From assembly GCA_902806085.1 (NCBI GenBank), contig CADCVH010000118.1, positions 88,398 to 152,397 on the forward strand: 64,000 nucleotides of DNA, given 5' to 3'. This stretch comes from an uncultured Rubrobacteraceae bacterium (GTDB taxonomy: Bacteria > Actinomycetota > Rubrobacteria > Rubrobacterales > Rubrobacteraceae). The first letter of the stretch is position 1. Each line of letters opens with the position of its first letter. This document shows positions 48,553-57,020 of the stretch, one piece after another. Position numbers and translations under genes: made by a program. The notes beneath the pieces are model-generated. The model saw nothing but the letters and a program-made list of their open reading frames with translations, ran no database searches and was not told where the DNA came from.

Positions 48553-50511
48553 CTACCAGTCCTTGGGCGGGTAGTTGAGGTTGGTCTCCCTGGCTTCGGG
48601 GCCGTCGGCGGAGTAGTTCGGGACGGCGCGGCTGAGGAGCGCCAGGGACTCTCCGGCTTCCTGGTTGCGGGCGTGGGAGATCATGGGGTCGAGGACCTCG
48701 GAGAGCTCGGAGCCGTCGGGCGGGGTCATGTTCTCTGAGACGAGGCGGAAGACCATTTGGTGGTCGGTCTCCGTCCTCTCGTCGTCCTCCTCGAAGAGCT
48801 CCTCCCTAAGCTTCTCGCCGGGGCGGAGGCCGACGAACTTTATCTTGATGTTGGGGGCGCCCATTATCTCGATCATCTTGCGGGCGAGGTCGGTTATGGC
48901 GACGGGGCGTCCCATCTCGAGGACGTAGGTGCCGTAGCCCTCGGCCATGGCGCCCGCCTGCAGGATCAGGGAGACCGCCTCCGGGATGGTCATGAAGTAC
49001 CGGATCATGTCCGGGTGCGTTACCGTCACCGGGCCGCCGGCCTCTATCTGCTGGCGGAATGTCGGCACCACGGAGCCGCGGCTGCCGAGCACGTTGCCGA
49101 AGCGCACGGAGGCGTAGACCGTCTGGGGATACTCGGCCGAGAGGTTCTTCACGATCATCTCCGCGAGGCGCTTGGTGGCGCCCATGACGTTGGCCGGGTG
49201 GACGGCCTTGTCCGTCGAGACGTTGACGAACTTGCTCGCCCCGTAGGCCCCGGCAGCTCTGGCGACGTTGAGGGTGCCGAAGACGTTGTTGGTGATGCAC
49301 TCGGCGGCCTGCAGCTCCATCATCGGGACGTGCTTGTAGGCGGCTGCGTGGAACACCAGTTGCGGGCGGAACTTCTCGAAGATAAAGCTCACCCGCTCGG
49401 GGTTCGTCACGTCGCCGACGGAGGTCTCCGCTTCGTAGAAGTCCTCCCGCCGGAGCTCGGCGTTCAGGTAGTAGAGGCCGCTCTCGTCGCGGTCCAGCAA
49501 GACGAGTTGGGCGGGGCCCAGGCGCGAGATCTGCCGGGAGAGCTCGCTGCCGATGGATCCCGCGGCACCCGTCACGAGCACCCGCTTGCCGTTGACGTAG
49601 CCCGAGAGGGCCTCCAGGTCTATATCCACCGGCTCGCGCCCCAGGAGGTCCTCGATCTGGAGCTCGCGTAGCTTGATGGTGCCCTCGGAGAGGAACTCCC
49701 CGAGGTCCGGCATCACCTTCACCGTGGCCGAAGCCTGGGTGGAGGTGCGCCAGATCTGGTCCATCTGCTCCCGGCTCGCCTGCGGCATCGCTATGATGAC
49801 CTGGTCCACGCCGTGCTGGGAGATGACCCCTTCGAGGTCCTCGACGAACCCGAGCACGGAGGCCCCCTCTATCTGCCGGCCGACCTCGGCCCGGGACTCG
49901 CTGACGAAGCCCACTACCTGCGTCTCCGCGGCCGAGGTGCGCCAGATGTGCCCGGCGAGCGCCACGCCGGGCTCCCCGGTACCAACGATCACGATCCGGG
50001 TCCGCCGCCCTACCTCGCGCAGGGACAGCTCGTAGAAGACCCGAGGGTAGAGCCGCACGGCGACGAGCTGCACGTACGCGAGCACAGAACCCATGAGCGG
50101 CACCGAGAGCGGAACGGGGTTCTGCTCGGTGAGCCCGAACCCGCCAGGCCCCACACAGTACACCGCCAGAAAGAGCCCGCCGGCCGCTATGGCCGTGGCG
50201 CTCAAGACCTGCACGCCCTGGTAGATCCCGGTGTACCTGAGGATGCTCCTGTAGACCCCGCTCTCGTTCAAGAGCAAGACGAACGCTATGGCCGAGAAGA
50301 TCGCGAACGGCCAGAAGAACTGCCAGAACTGCGGCTCCACGTCCCCCGCGACCCGGACGATGAGCACGACGGCGAAAGACTCGATGACGATAAAGGCGTC
50401 CACCAGCATCGCCGCCCCGCGCCTGAACGCCGGAGGCGACCCGTGGAAGGCCCGCTGCAACCGGTCCACAGCCCCCAGAAGTCGCTCGCCTATACTCTGC
50501 ATAAGCCACAT
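48553..50511 (-). CDS. CapD/FlaA1-type nucleotide-sugar 4,6-dehydratase
   Basis: A 652-residue protein of the membrane-bound CapD/WbpM family. Four hydrophobic helices occupy residues 30-150, a CoA-binding-like domain follows (RIVIVGTGEPGVALAG), then an extended SDR: VTGAAGSIGSEL (near 305), HAAAYKHVPMME and STDKAVHPANVMGATKR. In this family the catalytic Tyr is replaced by Met; here NVMGATK fits that. It makes a 4-keto-6-deoxy nucleotide sugar for surface polysaccharide. The ATG lies 8 bases after a TAGAAT box (leaderless). First gene of the polysaccharide region. Confidence 0.9.
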   Translation of the reverse strand: MWLMQSIGERLLGAVDRLQRAFHGSPPAFRRGAAMLVDAFIVIESFAVVLIVRVAGDVEPQFWQFFWPFAIFSAIAFVLLLNESGVYRSILRYTGIYQGVQVLSATAIAAGGLFLAVYCVGPGGFGLTEQNPVPLSVPLMGSVLAYVQLVAVRLYPRVFYELSLREVGRRTRIVIVGTGEPGVALAGHIWRTSAAETQVVGFVSESRAEVGRQIEGASVLGFVEDLEGVISQHGVDQVIIAMPQASREQMDQIWRTSTQASATVKVMPDLGEFLSEGTIKLRELQIEDLLGREPVDIDLEALSGYVNGKRVLVTGAAGSIGSELSRQISRLGPAQLVLLDRDESGLYYLNAELRREDFYEAETSVGDVTNPERVSFIFEKFRPQLVFHAAAYKHVPMMELQAAECITNNVFGTLNVARAAGAYGASKFVNVSTDKAVHPANVMGATKRLAEMIVKNLSAEYPQTVYASVRFGNVLGSRGSVVPTFRQQIEAGGPVTVTHPDMIRYFMTIPEAVSLILQAGAMAEGYGTYVLEMGRPVAITDLARKMIEIMGAPNIKIKFVGLRPGEKLREELFEEDDERTETDHQMVFRLVSENMTPPDGSELSEVLDPMISHARNQEAGESLALLSRAVPNYSADGPEARETNLNYPPKDW

Positions 50512-50519
50512 AGAGTTGC

Positions 50520-50548
50520 ATTCTAACTTCTATTGCGCCGTGTGACTA
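50520..50548 (-). promoter_or_regulatory. Leaderless promoter of the CapD-type gene
   Basis: TAGAAT (50520-50525) with TAGTCA (50543-50548) at 17-bp spacing. The -10 ends 8 bases before the ATG at 50511, and there is no Shine-Dalgarno sequence. Confidence 0.45.
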
Positions 50549-50555
50549 ATTTTTG

Positions 50556-50727
50556 TGAGGTTCAAGGTTTTAGGTTTAAGGTTTTGAGGGTTTTGTCCTG
50601 TTCGCGTCCCGGGCCCCCGAAGCCTCCGGGCTTTACGGCGGTGCTCCTTCCGCGGGGTATCACCCTCCGCCAGCGGGCCGCGCCCCCCACGTTTTCCTAA
50701 TACCTTGAACCTAAAACCTAGAGCCTA
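50556..50727. repeat. Inverted TAGGTTCTAGG-type repeat element 2
   Basis: The left arm (50556-50590, rich in AAGGTTTTAGG) and right arm (50696-50727, CCTTGAACCTAAAACCTAG) are inverted relatives. The right arm runs into the stop codon of the phosphosugar transferase gene (minus-strand TAGGCTCTAGG). The core of about 105 bp is GC-rich without a gene. Same family as element 1 at 46804-47041. Confidence 0.55.
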
Positions 50728-51708
50728 TTCAACCATCTTCGGCAACGCCGCGAGGGCGACGCACAGCGCGAGGGCGAGTATCGCGCCTAGGAGTGCCCGG
50801 ACGCCGCCTTCGGCCACCAGGAGCGCCGCGAGGCCCGCCACGACGCTCGCCGCGTAGTAGAGGTTGCTGGTGCGGCGGTGGAGGCCGACGGTGGGGGTTA
50901 TGCGCTGGTAGATGTGTTCGCGGTGGGCGAGGAAGATGCTCTTTCCGGCGCCGCTCCGCAGGCGCCTGAACAGGGTAAAGGCGGTGTCGAAGAGGTAGGG
51001 GAGGAAGATTATTGCCCCGGCGACGAAGCCCAAGGGGGTCCAGGACTCGTTAGGGGGGACGGGGGCGTAGAGGGCGACGGCGGCCAGGGAGAAGCCCAGG
51101 AAGTACGCGCCGGAGTCGCCGATAAACATGGAGGCCGGGTTTATGTTCCAGACGAGGAACCCGGCCGTCGCCCCAATGAGGGCGGGGAGGAACGCGCCGG
51201 CGTCGCCCGCTAGCGGGATCAGGAAGAAGGCGTTCACCACGGCCACGCCGCCCGTGAAGCCGTCTATGCCGTCCATAAAGTTGAAGGCGTTGCTGAGGGC
51301 CACGATCCAGAAGACCCCAACCGCGAGCACGACGGGCCACAGGACGCCGGGCGCGGCGGAGAGTACCGGCGGCGGAAAGAGGACGATGAGGCCGGCGGCG
51401 GCGAGCGCCTGGGCCGCAGCCTTCGTGCCGAAGTGTAGGTTCGAGAGGTCGTCGATCAGGCCGACGGCCCAGATGAGGGCCGCCGCCAGCAGGAGCGGCC
51501 ACGCCCCCTCCGGGGGCAGGACCACGATACCGACAAGCGCCCCGACAAAGATGGCGATCCCGCCCAGCCGCGGCGTCGGCACCTCGTGGGAGGAACGGAG
51601 GTTCGGCACGTCGAGCAGGCTCCGGCCCACGGCGAACCTCACGAGCAGCGGCACGAGGGCGCCGGCCACGAGGAACGCCAGGCCCCCGGCGACAACGAAG
51701 GCCGTCAT
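50725..51708 (-). CDS. Undecaprenyl-phosphate sugar-1-phosphate transferase (WecA/MraY family)
   Basis: A 327-residue polytopic enzyme with about ten helices. Family motifs: DVPNLRSSHEVPTPRLGG near the N-terminus, the Asp pair VGLIDDLSNL, NAFNFMDGIDG, and GDSGAYFLGF; a HREHIYQR segment forms the cytoplasmic His loop typical of WecA. It transfers a sugar phosphate from UDP-sugar to undecaprenyl phosphate, the first lipid-linked step of a surface glycan or teichoic-type polymer. Directly upstream of a toxin-antitoxin pair on the same strand. Confidence 0.92.
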   Translation of the reverse strand: MTAFVVAGGLAFLVAGALVPLLVRFAVGRSLLDVPNLRSSHEVPTPRLGGIAIFVGALVGIVVLPPEGAWPLLLAAALIWAVGLIDDLSNLHFGTKAAAQALAAAGLIVLFPPPVLSAAPGVLWPVVLAVGVFWIVALSNAFNFMDGIDGFTGGVAVVNAFFLIPLAGDAGAFLPALIGATAGFLVWNINPASMFIGDSGAYFLGFSLAAVALYAPVPPNESWTPLGFVAGAIIFLPYLFDTAFTLFRRLRSGAGKSIFLAHREHIYQRITPTVGLHRRTSNLYYAASVVAGLAALLVAEGGVRALLGAILALALCVALAALPKMVE

Positions 51709-51723
51709 CCCTCCCCCGTTACC

Positions 51724-52134
51724 CTACAAAAACGGGTTCTCGACACGCATCCCCTCTATGACCTGCCCATGCTGCATGTCCTCCGTGAAGAGCCTGTCGG
51801 CGCCAGATTTCAGGGCGGCCTCGACGATCAAGGCGTCCCAAAAAGAGAGGGACATCTCCTGGTGGCGACGGACGGCATCGAGCACCATATTGACGTCTTC
51901 CCGCAACGGAGAGAACCCCGCTAGACGCCTCACCGCGGCCGCGGCATCTTCATCGGAGAGGGGTTGTGATCCCCGCCGTACGACAGAATAGAACTCTCGC
52001 AGAACCTGTACCGAGATCGCCCCTTCGCCCTCGACCAGGTGCTGTTCTATGAGGCCCAGGGCTATCGCACGTTTCCCGGGCGCACCTTCGTCGAAGGCGT
52101 AAACGAGCACGTTGGTGTCGAAGAAGGGAGGCAT
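51724..52134 (-). CDS. PIN-domain ribonuclease toxin (VapC-like)
   Basis: A 136-residue PIN domain. Acidic active-site residues are visible: Asp6 in FFDTNVLVYAFD, Glu in VLREFYSVV, Asp in SFWDALIVEAAL and a final acidic site in LFTEDMQHG. Known VapC toxins cleave tRNA or rRNA. It follows the antitoxin gene by 8 bp in the usual order. The insertion of this pair inside the polysaccharide region is typical of mobile toxin-antitoxin cassettes. Confidence 0.88.
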   Translation of the reverse strand: MPPFFDTNVLVYAFDEGAPGKRAIALGLIEQHLVEGEGAISVQVLREFYSVVRRGSQPLSDEDAAAAVRRLAGFSPLREDVNMVLDAVRRHQEMSLSFWDALIVEAALKSGADRLFTEDMQHGQVIEGMRVENPFL

Positions 52135-52142
52135 TTCGTACT

Positions 52143-52409
52143 CTACCAGGGTCCTTCAGGCCGGTTCCTGCCAATCGGCCGGTCGTACAGCTCCTCCCGC
52201 TTTGGCAAGCCCCGACCACCGCTGCTCATCCCGGAGTTCTTGGCAAGCTCCAGGAATTTCCGGCCCGCCTCACGCCTCTCACGCCGAACCCCCGAATACT
52301 CTTCCAGGTAGCCCCGCAACAACGCGTTGACGGACGTCCCTTCTTCGAGCGCTCGTATCCTGGCCCGCTTTACCGTCTCTTCGTCTACCGTGATCGTCAG
52401 GTTCGCCAT
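52143..52409 (-). CDS. Ribbon-helix-helix antitoxin (VapB-like)
   Basis: An 88-residue protein. The N-terminal ribbon-helix-helix (MANLTITVDEETVKRARIRALE, then GTSVNALLRGYLEEY) binds DNA; the C-terminal tail (LPKREELYDRP) should wrap the toxin's active site. The ATG has AAAAGGAG upstream. Antitoxin precedes toxin, and the pair is likely autorepressed. Confidence 0.86.
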   Translation of the reverse strand: MANLTITVDEETVKRARIRALEEGTSVNALLRGYLEEYSGVRRERREAGRKFLELAKNSGMSSGGRGLPKREELYDRPIGRNRPEGPW

Positions 52410-52447
52410 GCCTGCTCCTTTTCGTGCTGCACGGCATCAGTGTAGCA

Positions 52448-53335
52448 CTACGAAAATTCGGGCTTGAGCATCCCGACCTCCCGCAGCCGGGCGACCTCCA
52501 GGGCCACGCCTACCTCGAACGGGCGCGGTGCGTAGTCGAGGTCCCTCCGCGCGTCGTCGTAGGGGTAGGCCTTGTCCTCGCGCATCCGGAGGACCTGTTG
52601 GCTCTTGATGGGGAGCGGGAGCCGGAGCGTTTCGGCGAGGAGCAGGGCCCGGCGGATGGGCTCCAGCGGCAGCCCGACGAGGCGGGGTTCCCTTCCGAGG
52701 GCGCGGGCGGCGATTTCGACGAGCGCCCGGTACGGCAGCGGCCCGGCGCCCGGCAGGTCGTAGGAGCGCCCGACGGCGGCGGGCCGGACGAGGGCTTCGT
52801 AGGTTCCGCGGGCGCAGTCGTGGTGGTAGACGGGCTGCCAGAGGTTCGTGCCGGGGCCGAAGATCGGGAAGACGGGGGAGCGGTCCAGGAAACGCAGGAG
52901 GCGGTGGACGTTCTTGTCGCGCTCGGAGCCGTAGATCATGGTCGGCCTGACTATCGTCCAGTCGAGGCCGCTGGCGCGCACGACCCCTTCCATGCGCAGC
53001 TTCGGGCCCGAGCGGAACTCGTAGGCCGAGTGCGCGCTGGTGCTGCCGACGACCACCAGCCGCGGGACCCCGGCTTCGCGGGCCGCCTCCACGACGGGCG
53101 GGGCGTGCTCGATGCCGGCGACGTGCACCAGGGAGTCCGCCCCGACGAGCGCGCCGCGGACGTCCCGGGCGCTGGCGGCGTCCCCGCGGACGACCTCCAC
53201 CCGGGACGGGTCCAGGCGGGAGGCGTTCGGGCTCCCCATTCGGACCAGGCAGCGCGGTTCGTGGCCCCCGGAGAGGAGAAGGTCCACAAGCGCGCCGCCA
53301 AGCAGGCCGGTCGCGCCGGTGAGCAGGACCCTCAT
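52448..53335 (-). CDS. NAD(P)-dependent epimerase/dehydratase family protein
   Basis: A 295-residue extended SDR of the NDUFA9/atypical subgroup. Cofactor loop TGATGLLGGAL (residues 6-16) and VHVAGIEHAPP; the region VVVGSTSAHSAYEFRSGPKLRMEG is where Ser/Tyr/Lys would be, and the Tyr-x3-Lys motif is not clean (YEFRSGPK). This could be a nucleotide-sugar modifying enzyme or a chaperone-like NAD(P)-sensing protein. It lies between the antitoxin and a lipoprotein gene, all minus strand. Confidence 0.8.
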   Translation of the reverse strand: MRVLLTGATGLLGGALVDLLLSGGHEPRCLVRMGSPNASRLDPSRVEVVRGDAASARDVRGALVGADSLVHVAGIEHAPPVVEAAREAGVPRLVVVGSTSAHSAYEFRSGPKLRMEGVVRASGLDWTIVRPTMIYGSERDKNVHRLLRFLDRSPVFPIFGPGTNLWQPVYHHDCARGTYEALVRPAAVGRSYDLPGAGPLPYRALVEIAARALGREPRLVGLPLEPIRRALLLAETLRLPLPIKSQQVLRMREDKAYPYDDARRDLDYAPRPFEVGVALEVARLREVGMLKPEFS

Positions 53336-53345
53336 CCGGCCGGCG

Positions 53346-53813
53346 CTAGTTGGAGGAGGTCTCTTCCCCTGAGGGCTGCCCCCCGGAGGGCTGCTCCTCG
53401 GTCTCGAAGAGTTGGACGGAGATCGCGCGGTTCACGTCGTTCTTCACGACGTATTCGACCTGGGCCTGCTGTCCCTTCTCCGCGTCGCCCAGCTCGGCCT
53501 TCTTGCCGCCGAGCGTGATCTCGGCGTTCTTCCTCACGTTGACGGTGAGCTTCTCCGCGTCTTCGGCCTTCTGGCTCGGCAACACGACCATCCTGCGCTT
53601 GTCCGGCTTTACGGAGACCACGTTGCCGATGCCTATCTTCGTCTCCCTGGCATCCTTTTTGGAGGGCTTCTGTTCGGCGCCCCCGGCCTGTTCGCCGCCC
53701 CCGTTCTGCGGGTTGCCGGACTGCTCTCCTCCCCCGCCGCAGCCGGCGAGAAGCCCGGCCATCAAGAGCGTCAGGGCAAAGAAGGGCAGGGCGGACCTCA
53801 ACCTGGAAAGCAT
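53346..53813 (-). CDS. Small secreted lipoprotein, 155 aa
   Basis: Signal peptide with lipobox LLAGCGGG (Cys25), a Gly/Gln/Asn-rich linker (about 26-55), then one small beta-rich domain (IGNVVSVKPDKRRMVVLP, KLTVNVRKNAEITLGGKKAELGD, QAQVEYVVKND), an OB-like strand pattern, and an acidic Ser/Gly-rich tail. It should be anchored to the outer membrane face. No known family; a role in envelope or ion binding is possible. Co-directional with and 10 bp upstream of the epimerase gene. Confidence 0.75.
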   Translation of the reverse strand: MLSRLRSALPFFALTLLMAGLLAGCGGGGEQSGNPQNGGGEQAGGAEQKPSKKDARETKIGIGNVVSVKPDKRRMVVLPSQKAEDAEKLTVNVRKNAEITLGGKKAELGDAEKGQQAQVEYVVKNDVNRAISVQLFETEEQPSGGQPSGEETSSN

Positions 53814-53964
53814 AGGATCTCCTTGTAGGGACGAACGCGTTACCGGGCCAACCTATCAGAAGAGGCCAGGGGTTGCCAACCGGCCTGTTCCGGGGCGCTT
53901 TCCTGCCCGTTCTTGGTTATCATGGTTGCGTAGCGCGTAGATCGGCAAGAGCACGGGAGGCAAG

Positions 53965-54885
53965 ATGGGATCGGTCCGGCGGCGGGTCACGTCGAAGCTG
54001 GGACAGTTGCGCGAGAGAGTCGAGGTCGCCAGGAGCACCAACGAGCGCAACATCGTACTCACGGGCCCGGGGCGCAGCGGCACGACGCTGACGTGCCACC
54101 TGCTGAACAAGCTCCCGAACACCGTAGCCCTCGCCGAGCCCCTGCCCCCGAACAGGTTCGAGAAGCAGAGACCAGACTACGACGCCGTCTGCGACGAGCT
54201 CGAGAAGGTCTACCTCCGGATGCGCCGCAAGGCACTCAAGCAGGGTTTGGTGCGCAGCAAGCACGTCGGCGGCATCGTGCCGGACAACACCAAAGGGCAG
54301 GTGGACGGCGTCCGCCAGCGCATCGCGGTCAAGGGCGACATACCCGTGGGCAAGGACCTCGACAAGGACTTCTATCTCGCCATAAAGCAGCCGGGGATGT
54401 TCACGGCCCTACTTCCCGGCCTCGCGAAGCGGTTCCCGTGCTACGCCATCGTGCGCAACCCTCTGGCGATCATCGCTTCTACGGGAAGCATCCAGTCGAG
54501 AAAGAAGGGCAAGAACCCTTCCGCCAAGATGCGCTACGACTCCGAGTACCGCCGCCAGGTGGAAGAGGACAAGAACGCGGGCGCGGAGCAGATGGCCCAG
54601 CGCCTCAAGAGGATGAACTACAACTTCGAGCGCTACGAGCAGTCCCTCCCCCGCCAGAACATCATCCGCTACGAGGACATCTGCGCCACGGGGGGCAAGG
54701 CCCTCCAGGTCATCACCCCCGCCGCCGCCAACCTCGACGAGCCGCTCGAGAACAAGAACGCCAACCCCCTCTACGACCGCGAGAGGATCCTGCGCGTCGG
54801 GGAGGCCCTGCTCGAGAGCGAAGGCGCGTACTGGAACTTCTACGAGAAGCGGGACGTCGAAGAGATCCTGGACAATTTCAGATAG
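53965..54885 (+). CDS. Sulfotransferase-fold protein (A)
   Basis: A 306-residue protein with the 5'-phosphosulfate loop LTGPGRSGTTLTCHLLN (residues 31-47) and the 3'-phosphate motif CYAIVRNPLAIIASTGS (near 156), the two PAPS-binding elements. The rest is basic (SRKKGKNPSAKMRYDSEYRRQ). It is on the opposite strand from the other sulfotransferase genes and diverged from them. Likely transfers sulfate to a glycan or lipid-linked sugar; kinase-like use of the same fold cannot be excluded. ATG with GGGAGGC upstream. Confidence 0.78.
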   Translation: MGSVRRRVTSKLGQLRERVEVARSTNERNIVLTGPGRSGTTLTCHLLNKLPNTVALAEPLPPNRFEKQRPDYDAVCDELEKVYLRMRRKALKQGLVRSKHVGGIVPDNTKGQVDGVRQRIAVKGDIPVGKDLDKDFYLAIKQPGMFTALLPGLAKRFPCYAIVRNPLAIIASTGSIQSRKKGKNPSAKMRYDSEYRRQVEEDKNAGAEQMAQRLKRMNYNFERYEQSLPRQNIIRYEDICATGGKALQVITPAAANLDEPLENKNANPLYDRERILRVGEALLESEGAYWNFYEKRDVEEILDNFR

Positions 54886-55021
54886 CACGGCGCCTCTGGC
54901 TCCTCTCAGCACGCCGCCTTCGACGGCTTTCGGCTTCTGGTGGGCGTCGCCCGGGACTCGTAACTGATGCCTCTCCGGAAAGACGCGCCCGCGCCGTGCG
55001 GAGCCCGAAGGGCGCAGCGTG

Positions 55022-56014
55022 CTACAAAGCCAGAGGGGCGCTTTGGAGGGTTGCCCGGCCGCCGGTTTCGGCCCACTCCTGCCACAGGGACGATTCCCAG
55101 AGCGGGTACGGCATCGTAGCCTCGGGTGGCGGGTCTTTTGGCAGGTGCCTGGCGCAGTGGAGCCAGAACGAGGCGTAGCCCCCGAAGCGTTCGGCCAGGC
55201 GCGAGGCTTCGTCGCCGTATGACGCCGCCAGGTAGGACATCGGGGCGGCCGGCACGCGGCCGACGGACCGGGTGTGGACCTTGCGGGTCAGGCCTGGGGG
55301 CTTGAAGGAGGCGTCCACGCCCAGGAAGTCGTAGACGCGGCCGAGCAGTTCCTCGGGGAAGAAGTGGACGTCTTCCAAAAAACCCACGAAGATGCGGTCC
55401 TCCGGGTAGTATGCGCTCCAGGTATCTAGCGCGCGCAGGTAGTCCGTTCTGGAGCGGAAGCCCTGGCGTTCGAAGAGGCGGCGCAGCCTCTCCGTGCCGG
55501 CCGCGTCGGCGGCGCTCTCGCCGGCCTTGTCGAAGCGCATCGCGGCCTGGGACCAGGCCCGCTCGATGGGGTTGCGCATCATGAGGACTATCTTTGCCTC
55601 CGGTGCCAGGGCGTGGACGTGGGCGACGGCGTCGGGGCCGAGCGTCGAGTAGGCCGGCGTGATCTCCCCGACCGTCCTCCCCCTGCCGGGCTCGAAGAGG
55701 GAGGCGTACCACGCGTCGCCCGGCGTGCCCGCGTAGTACTTGAGGTCCCAGAGAAAGTCCCGCCTGGAGAAGTTCTTCAGGTGCCGGCCTGCCCTCCGGC
55801 GGACCTGCCTTCGCCACCGGCGGTCCCTGTCCCGTTTGCCCGAGGCCCTCCCGAAGAGCCTGGAAACCGGGTTCTTCGGGTCTTCGATCTTCTCGTCGAA
55901 GTAGTGGACCTCCTTGACCGAGGGCATCCAGATCCCGGGGTGCATCTGGAGGTTGCGGCTCAACCAGGTCGTGCCGGCCTTCTGCGCCCCTATCCCGATA
56001 AAGTGCGGGTACAA
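55022..56014 (-). CDS. Sulfotransferase (B), tandem copy 3
   Basis: A 330-residue cytosolic sulfotransferase-fold enzyme. PAPS loop GIGAQKAGTTWLSRNLQ (residues 6-22), the family HYFDEK element, the 3'-phosphate motif VLMMRNPIERAWSQ (near 134), and the C-terminal GGYASFWLHCA block shared with copies 1 and 2. TTG start with GAGGGGAG. It is the last of three head-to-tail paralogues (57021, 56025, 55022), so sequential sulfation of different positions, or recent expansion, is likely. Acceptor unknown. Confidence 0.85.
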   Translation of the reverse strand: MYPHFIGIGAQKAGTTWLSRNLQMHPGIWMPSVKEVHYFDEKIEDPKNPVSRLFGRASGKRDRDRRWRRQVRRRAGRHLKNFSRRDFLWDLKYYAGTPGDAWYASLFEPGRGRTVGEITPAYSTLGPDAVAHVHALAPEAKIVLMMRNPIERAWSQAAMRFDKAGESAADAAGTERLRRLFERQGFRSRTDYLRALDTWSAYYPEDRIFVGFLEDVHFFPEELLGRVYDFLGVDASFKPPGLTRKVHTRSVGRVPAAPMSYLAASYGDEASRLAERFGGYASFWLHCARHLPKDPPPEATMPYPLWESSLWQEWAETGGRATLQSAPLAL

Positions 56015-56024
56015 GGTTCTCCCC

Positions 56025-57017
56025 TCAGGAGGACGCGGCCCGGACGGTGGAGAGGGGGCCGCTCTGGGGCGCGACGTCCTTCGCGCCATCCCACTCGTTC
56101 CAGAGGTGGGACTCGTACAGCGGGTAGGGCAGCCGGTCCTCGGTGGGCGGCTCCTCGATCAGGCGCTCGGCGCAGTGGAGCCAGAACGAGGCGTAGCCCC
56201 CGAAGCGGGCGCTCAGGCGCTTGAGGTTCTCGTGGTAGGAGCCGGCCAGGTAGGAGGCGAACTTCGCCGGCATGGTGTCCTGGAAACCGGAGTGGATCTT
56301 GCGCGTCATCACCCGGTACTCGGCCGAGGAGTCCGCGCCGAGAAAGTCGTGCAGGCGCCGGAGCAGTTCTTCGGGGAAGAAGTGGATGTCCTCCAAAAAG
56401 CCCACGAAGATGCGGTCCTCGGGGTAGTACGCACCCCAGTTCTCCAGCGTGCGCAGGTAGTTGGTCATCGCGCGCGTGCGACCGCGATCGAAGCGCCTGT
56501 AGACCTTCTCCTCCCCCAGCGTCTCCCAGGAGTGGCCCTTGATCCTCAGGCCCATGTCCATCGCGGACCAGGGCCGCTCAAGCGGGCTGCGCATCATGAA
56601 GACGATCTTCGCGTGCGGCATGAGGCGGTAGGCGTGGGCGACGCCCTCCCTGTCCAGGACCGAGTAGTCGGGCGTGGTCTCGCCCGTGATCCTGCCCGCC
56701 CCCAGCTCGAAGAGGGAGGCGTACCACGCGTCGTCGGGCCTGCCGAAAAAGTACTTGAGGTCCCACGCCACGTCCGCGGCCGTGAGCTTTTTCGGGGACC
56801 GCTTGAGCCTGGACTTCGCCTGGCGGCGCCAGCGCCGGTCGGCGGGCCCGTCCCCGCGCAGCCGCCTGAGCAGGCCGCCTTCGAGCCGGGCCTTCTCGTC
56901 GAAGTAGTGGAGCTCCTTCTCCGGCGGCATCCAGATGTCCGGGTGGGCCTGGAGGTTGCGCTGCAGCCAGGTCGTCCCGGCCTTCTGGGCCCCTATGACG
57001 AGAAAGTCCGGGTGCAC
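56025..57017 (-). CDS. Sulfotransferase (C), tandem copy 2
   Basis: A 330-residue paralogue. PAPS loop VIGAQKAGTTWLQRNLQ, HPDIWMPPEKELHYFDEK, 3'-phosphate motif VFMMRSPLERPWS (RSP in place of the RNP of its sisters), and GGYASFWLHCAERL. GTG start four bases after the previous stop (TAG CCC GTG). Closest in layout to copy 1 (57021-58004) by eye. Acceptor specificity cannot be read from sequence. Confidence 0.85.
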   Translation of the reverse strand: MHPDFLVIGAQKAGTTWLQRNLQAHPDIWMPPEKELHYFDEKARLEGGLLRRLRGDGPADRRWRRQAKSRLKRSPKKLTAADVAWDLKYFFGRPDDAWYASLFELGAGRITGETTPDYSVLDREGVAHAYRLMPHAKIVFMMRSPLERPWSAMDMGLRIKGHSWETLGEEKVYRRFDRGRTRAMTNYLRTLENWGAYYPEDRIFVGFLEDIHFFPEELLRRLHDFLGADSSAEYRVMTRKIHSGFQDTMPAKFASYLAGSYHENLKRLSARFGGYASFWLHCAERLIEEPPTEDRLPYPLYESHLWNEWDGAKDVAPQSGPLSTVRAASS

Positions 57018-57020
57018 GGG

